Shown: positions 60,178-64,000 of the stretch, piece by piece
How the letters are laid out: each line of letters opens with the position of its first letter
How positions within the stretch are numbered: position 1 is the first letter of the stretch
DNA from: Apiotrichum sp. Y4204
Taxonomy: Eukaryota; Basidiomycota; Tremellomycetes; Trichosporonales; Trichosporonaceae
Length of the DNA stretch: 64,000 nucleotides
Direction of reading: 5' to 3'
Assembly: GCA_025531455.1 (NCBI GenBank)
Contig: JAMYHL010000025.1
Location: forward strand, 186,001 to 250,000
Made by a program: the position numbers and the translations under genes
The notes under the pieces: generated by a model
Databases searched by the model: none
The model's input: the letters and a program-made list of their open reading frames with translations, nothing else
Told to the model about the DNA's origin: nothing

Positions 60178-61766
60178 ATGTCAGACACCCAGGGCCCCCG
60201 CTCGCGCTCGCGCTCGCCACTCTCGCCGGGCAAGCATGCGCGCGAACCTCTTGCTGCTTCCACTGAGAATGCGAAGCGGGCCAAAATCCACGGCAGCCCG
60301 GTACCGGTGACTGCCCTCGATGCGGGCCGTGCTCTGAGCGAACATGCGGAACCACACCGTACCCTTACCGACACGCCGCACATTTCTCATTCCCATTTAC
60401 CTTTTTCGCGCCCTCCGCCCGACAGACAGCCTGCTCTCACTGGACTGGCGCCTGCTGCTGATTCCGCTGCATCGACACCTAGTGCGCCGAGCCCCGAACC
60501 CAGGAGATTGCACAAGACCGCGGTCGACCGGAAACGCAGCTCGAAGAAGAAGAGCGGCACAAAGGACGGGAAGAAGACGCTGCCCAATGTAGGTTGTCCC
60601 ATCACCTGTCTTCCTTAACATCCTTCACTCCATTATTCGCAGCCCGGCCGCTGACCTCCAGACACCAGAGTCCGAGGACGAGAACGCGTACTGCGTGTGC
60701 AAGGGTGCGAACAAGGCCGACGACACGTTTATCGGTTGCGACCAGTACGTGCACCCCCAGGCGACATCACTGACACCAGCTGCGACGGCTGGTTCCACCC
60801 AAGCTGTATGGGCATCGACGAGGAGAACGTCGAGTCGCTGGACGTGTACATATGCCCGCCATGTGAGGCCGCGACGGGCAAGACGACGATGTACAAGCGG
60901 CTGTGCAAGCGCCAGGGGTGTGACAAGACTGCGCGCGTCGCCTCCAAGTGAGCTAGTGCCCTCCATGGTAGCTGACAAACAGATACTGTTCTCCGAAATG
61001 CGCGTATATCCACGCGCAGAACACGCTTGCGTCTGTTGAGAAGAAGGAGGTTGCCGCGCTTGGAACGGCGCTGACAGGGTATCCGTCACCGACCCCGACT
61101 GTGACCATCGACGTCCTCGCTCCCAAGGCCAACGGCGCTACTTCCGAAAGCGAGGCGCCAGCCGCCCTCCTCGAGAGCTTGCGTGCGCAGAGCGACGATG
61201 TTGACCGCCTGGCGGATCTCGTCGCGCAACGCCAGGCGCTTTTCGCCCAGGCTGTGGAGCTGTGGAATTCTCTCAGACCCATTCCGGCCAGCGAGCCGGC
61301 GCCCGCGCCGAAGCGGAAGAGCAAGACGAAGCGGCGCGAGGGCGAGGTCACGATGGAGCGGCAGTGCGGCTGGGACTCGCGGCTGCTCTGGAGCGATGAA
61401 GAGCTGCGTGCGTGGGACGGCAAGGTACCCGAGGGCGACGTGAATATGGAAGAGGACGATGTGGAAGGCATCAGTCTGCTGTCCACCATGTGTGCCGCTG
61501 GGCGCAAGTGTGAGCGGCACCAGGGGTGGCAAAAGACTCTTGGTGTAGCGTTGGATGTCGAGGCCGCGCAGCTGGTGAGTCGTGCGCTCGGTATCCTTGC
61601 TGACTTTCAAGGCGCGCAAGAAGGACGAGCTGAATACCATCATGGAGCGCATCACGCGCTGGGAGGAGGAGGAGGCCGTTGCCGCGAAGGCAAGGTGCGT
61701 CGGAACTGGAGGCATGGAAACTGACGACCCAGAGCCGAGGTGCACAGGCGCCTCAAGCACGAGTAA
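60178..61766 (+). CDS. SPP1/CFP1-like PHD-finger protein (COMPASS subunit type)
   Basis: PHD-finger protein of the Spp1/CXXC1 family, which reads H3K4 methylation as part of the Set1/COMPASS complex. Exons 60178-60588, 60662-60744, 60780-60947, 60983-61574, 61612-61694 and 61733-61766 give 456 residues. The first ~140 residues are a disordered basic region. The PHD finger (about 145-195) reads YCVCKG, FIGCDHCDGWFHPSCMGI and VYICPPC, a full C4HC3 set including the Trp of the methyl-lysine cage. A second Cys-rich stretch CKRQGCDKTARVASKYCSPK then AYIHAQNTL matches the zinc-binding region after the PHD in Spp1. The C-terminal helix (AARKKDELNTIMERITRWEE) also fits. Introns are mostly 35-38 nt. 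Assignment to COMPASS is from family knowledge. Confidence 0.87.
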
Positions 61767-62027
61767 TAGACTACCATATACATACGCATACGCCCATGCA
61801 TCTATTATGTACACCACATCGTTCTGGCACTCACCATGCATGCGATCGCAGCATCCCAGCCGGCGGCCTGGTGCTGACCAAGATGGACAACCTCCACCTG
61901 GGGCACTGGTTACAGTGCTGGCTGGCTGGCAGAAGGTTTTGAAAATTCCTCCACCACACGGGCCACAAAATTCGACTTGTGTGTTGCATCATCACATTTT
62001 CCCACCCCATTCACCCACACATTCAAA

Positions 62028-63532
62028 ATGGCGCCGGAGCACGAACAAGCGACGATGGTCGACGATGGGGACGACGTGCAGCTGGGCGAGGACGACGTGG
62101 TGGAGATTGTCGAGGACGACGGGCCGGGCGGCGAGCCGATGGACGACGACGACGAGTTTGGCGGCTACGACGGCGAGATTGTCATTGGCGGGCCCGGGCC
62201 TGGCGAGGAGGACATGGAGGACATGGAGGAGGTCGACCAGGTCGAGGACAACAGCTGGGGCGCAAGTTGTGAGTTATACTTGCGATTCCCACTCACACAC
62301 AGCCGTGCACAAGCCCGGACAGTCGGTGTTCAAGGTCGCGCTGCACCCAGCCTTCCCCAACCCCCCGCTGGCAGTGAGCGGCGGCGAGGACGACATGGCG
62401 TACATTTTCTGCCCGCTGCCTGCCGTCGGCGAGAACCCGAGCGTGATCAGCAGCGAGACGTTTGCGCCGGTGCCCCTGTCGGGCCACACGGACTCGGTCG
62501 TCGACGTCAAGTGGAGCCACGACGGCGACATGGTCGCCACGGCAGGCATGGACGGCAAGGTGCGCGTGTACAAGTACAACCAGACGGACGGATGGCCGTT
62601 TGTGACCGAGCTCGATGCGGGGAGCGAAATCCAGTGGATCGAGTGGCACCCCAAGGGCCCCGTCCTTGCGGCTGGATGCGAGGACTCGAGCGTCTGGCTG
62701 TGGCAGTGTGAGTTGCGGATGCTCAGAGTGTTGTGATTCCGCGCTGACTCGCAGTGCCGTCTGGAAACGTCATGACCGTGCTTTCGGGCCACACCATGCC
62801 CTTGACGGCGGGTGTCTTCCCTCCCCCGCTTGGACGGCAGATTCTTACCGCGTCGCTCGACTCGTCGCTCATCCTGTGGAACCCGTCTGCGGGAACCCCG
62901 ATGTTCAAGATCAACGCGTTCGTCGGCGCCAACGCGATGGAGATGGACCCTGCCGAGCACGGAATTACTGCGTTGGCAGTGAGCCCGAACGGCTCGCTGG
63001 CCGCCGTCGGCTCGTCCTCTGGAAAGGTCAAGATTGTGTCCCTCCCCAAGGGCGAGATTGTGACCTCGCTCGAGGGCCACTCCGAGGGCGAGTCGGTGGA
63101 GGCTCTGCAGTTTGTCGACCTCCTCGGCGGCGCCGGCGGTGGTAAGGGTGTGGTTCTCGTCTCGGGCGGTACGGACGGCAAGGGCTTTGTGTGGGACGTG
63201 CACACGCGCCGCGTGCGTGCCGAGCTCAAGCACGACGTGAGTGATTTTACAACGCATGCAGCTGACGGCAGGAACCCATCACCTCGCTCGCGGCGCACCC
63301 CGCACCGGCAGGGCACCTCGTCACGAGCGGCAGTGCGGACCGCACGCTTAAGACGTGGGATGTACGCACGGGCGCGCTGGTCGCAGAGCACAAGGGCCAC
63401 ATGGGTGTCGTGAACGGCGTGGCGGTCGCGCCGGCGCCGGCGGGCGGCGAGCCGTCCGCTGCTGGGCTGGCGCAGCCGCAGGTCGTCGTCAGCGCGGGCG
63501 ACGAGGGCGTCAGTCTTGTCTGGCGTGTGTAG
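62028..63532 (+). CDS. SQT1: SQT1/AAMP-type WD40 repeat protein, ribosome assembly chaperone
   Basis: WD40 beta-propeller of the Sqt1/AAMP family. The yeast member is a dedicated chaperone of ribosomal protein uL16 (Rpl10). Exons 62028-62268, 62303-62707, 62755-63236 and 63272-63532 give 462 residues. The N-terminal ~80 residues are highly acidic (DDVQLGEDDVVEIVEDD). WD repeats follow: FKVALHPAFPNPPLAVSGGE, LSGHTDSVVDVKWSHDGDMV, GMDGKVRVYKYN, IQWIEWHPKGPVLAAGCEDS, LTASLDSSLILWNPSAGTPM, VSGGTDGKGFVWDVHTRRVR, TSGSADRTLKTWDVRTGALV and the closing VVSAGDEGVSLVWRV. Acidic leader plus one propeller is the family layout. Introns are 34-47 nt. Confidence 0.9.
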
Positions 63533-63750
63533 ATTGTACATGCATGCATATATTGAGAGTGGGAGAGAGATTGAGAGATAGACATGTGTGTCGTGCCGGT
63601 GAGTCCGGTGTTGGTGCCACTAAAATGCGGGATCCCCACAATGGGTCGTCAGACGCCACCTCCCCACAAAGCACTCTCTCTCTTGCATCTCGACGTCGGC
63701 GGTTTCATCTCGTGTCTATCAACAACCGACCCCACTCCACAACATCAACA

Positions 63751-64000
63751 ATGTCCACGGGCAGTCCACCGGCCAATGCCGCGGCTTCGGCGTCGGCGTC
63801 GACGTCCACAGCATCACCATCAGCATCTGCATCTGCATCAGGAACATCAGCCGGCCCGCGGGTAACCATCTCGGCGCCGGGGAGCAACGGCGCCGCGCAG
63901 CCGCGCCGCCCGTCGGCAAACGCACCATTCCACCCTCCTCCCGAGACGAGCACGTACCGCGACCTCCTGCTCTTCGAGGAGCGTCTCAAGATGAACGCAC
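63751..64000 (+). CDS. 5' part of a gene, possibly Spo7/NEP1R1-like (cut by window end)
   Basis: Starts MSTGSPPANAAASASASTST and continues to the window end for 83 residues without an intron. The first ~55 residues are a Ser/Ala/Thr-rich low-complexity leader. The last visible stretch, TYRDLLLFEERLKMNA, resembles the start of the conserved region of Spo7-type regulatory subunits of the Nem1 lipin phosphatase, but only about 16 residues can be compared. Coding status is likely; identity is a guess. Confidence 0.45.
   Translation, partial: MSTGSPPANAAASASASTSTASPSASASASGTSAGPRVTISAPGSNGAAQPRRPSANAPFHPPPETSTYRDLLLFEERLKMNA

Overview
The window is nuclear DNA from a GC-rich basidiomycete fungus. 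It is most likely a tremellomycete yeast of the Trichosporonales type. This is inferred from gene content, high GC, and many tiny GT-AG introns (31-50 nt) that carry a CTGAC/CTAAC branch site a few bases before the acceptor. Twenty-one protein-coding genes can be supported, two of them cut by the window edges. No rRNA, CRISPR, complete transposon or confident tRNA was seen. All exon joins were worked out by hand from splice sites and reading frame. For the intron-containing complete genes the exon lengths sum to whole codon numbers.

Layout. 1-6.3 kb: PPIL1-type cyclophilin (-, partial), TIM21 (+), an LaeA/UMTA-like methyltransferase (-), then a 1.7 kb gap. 6.3-14.9 kb: SUB1/PC4 (+), a 1407-residue low-complexity protein ending in a CAAX box (+), and fimbrin SAC6 (-). 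14.9-28.2 kb: long gaps separate a PRxNRA-repeat protein (+), a secreted SMP-30/gluconolactonase-like enzyme (+) and a secreted M36 fungalysin protease (+). 31.7-40.1 kb: a PX-PH-RhoGAP protein of BEM3 type (+) converges on a 1502-residue RXT3 homologue (-). 42.1-50.5 kb: one giant disordered protein (2755 residues, +) carrying an array of DDTVLS-type repeats. 50.8-59.8 kb: alpha/beta hydrolase (-), GH1 glycosidase (-), D-galactonate dehydratase (-), GNAT-like acetyltransferase (+) and a second, unusual alpha/beta hydrolase (-). 60.2-64 kb: SPP1-like PHD protein (+), SQT1/AAMP WD40 protein (+), and the start of a possible Spo7-like gene (+).

Functional themes. Chromatin and transcription: SUB1, RXT3, SPP1. 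Polarity and actin: BEM3-type GAP, fimbrin. Sugar use: the adjacent GH1 glycosidase and galactonate dehydratase could act in one galactoside-to-galactonate route, with the lactonase-like enzyme about 30 kb away as a possible partner. Housekeeping: TIM21, SQT1, cyclophilin. The most novel-looking items are three proteins I cannot assign to a family (CAAX protein, PRxNRA-repeat protein, giant DDTVLS-repeat protein), the extremely short introns with an 11-nt microexon, and a poly(A)-tailed unit with a tRNA-like A box that may be a SINE.
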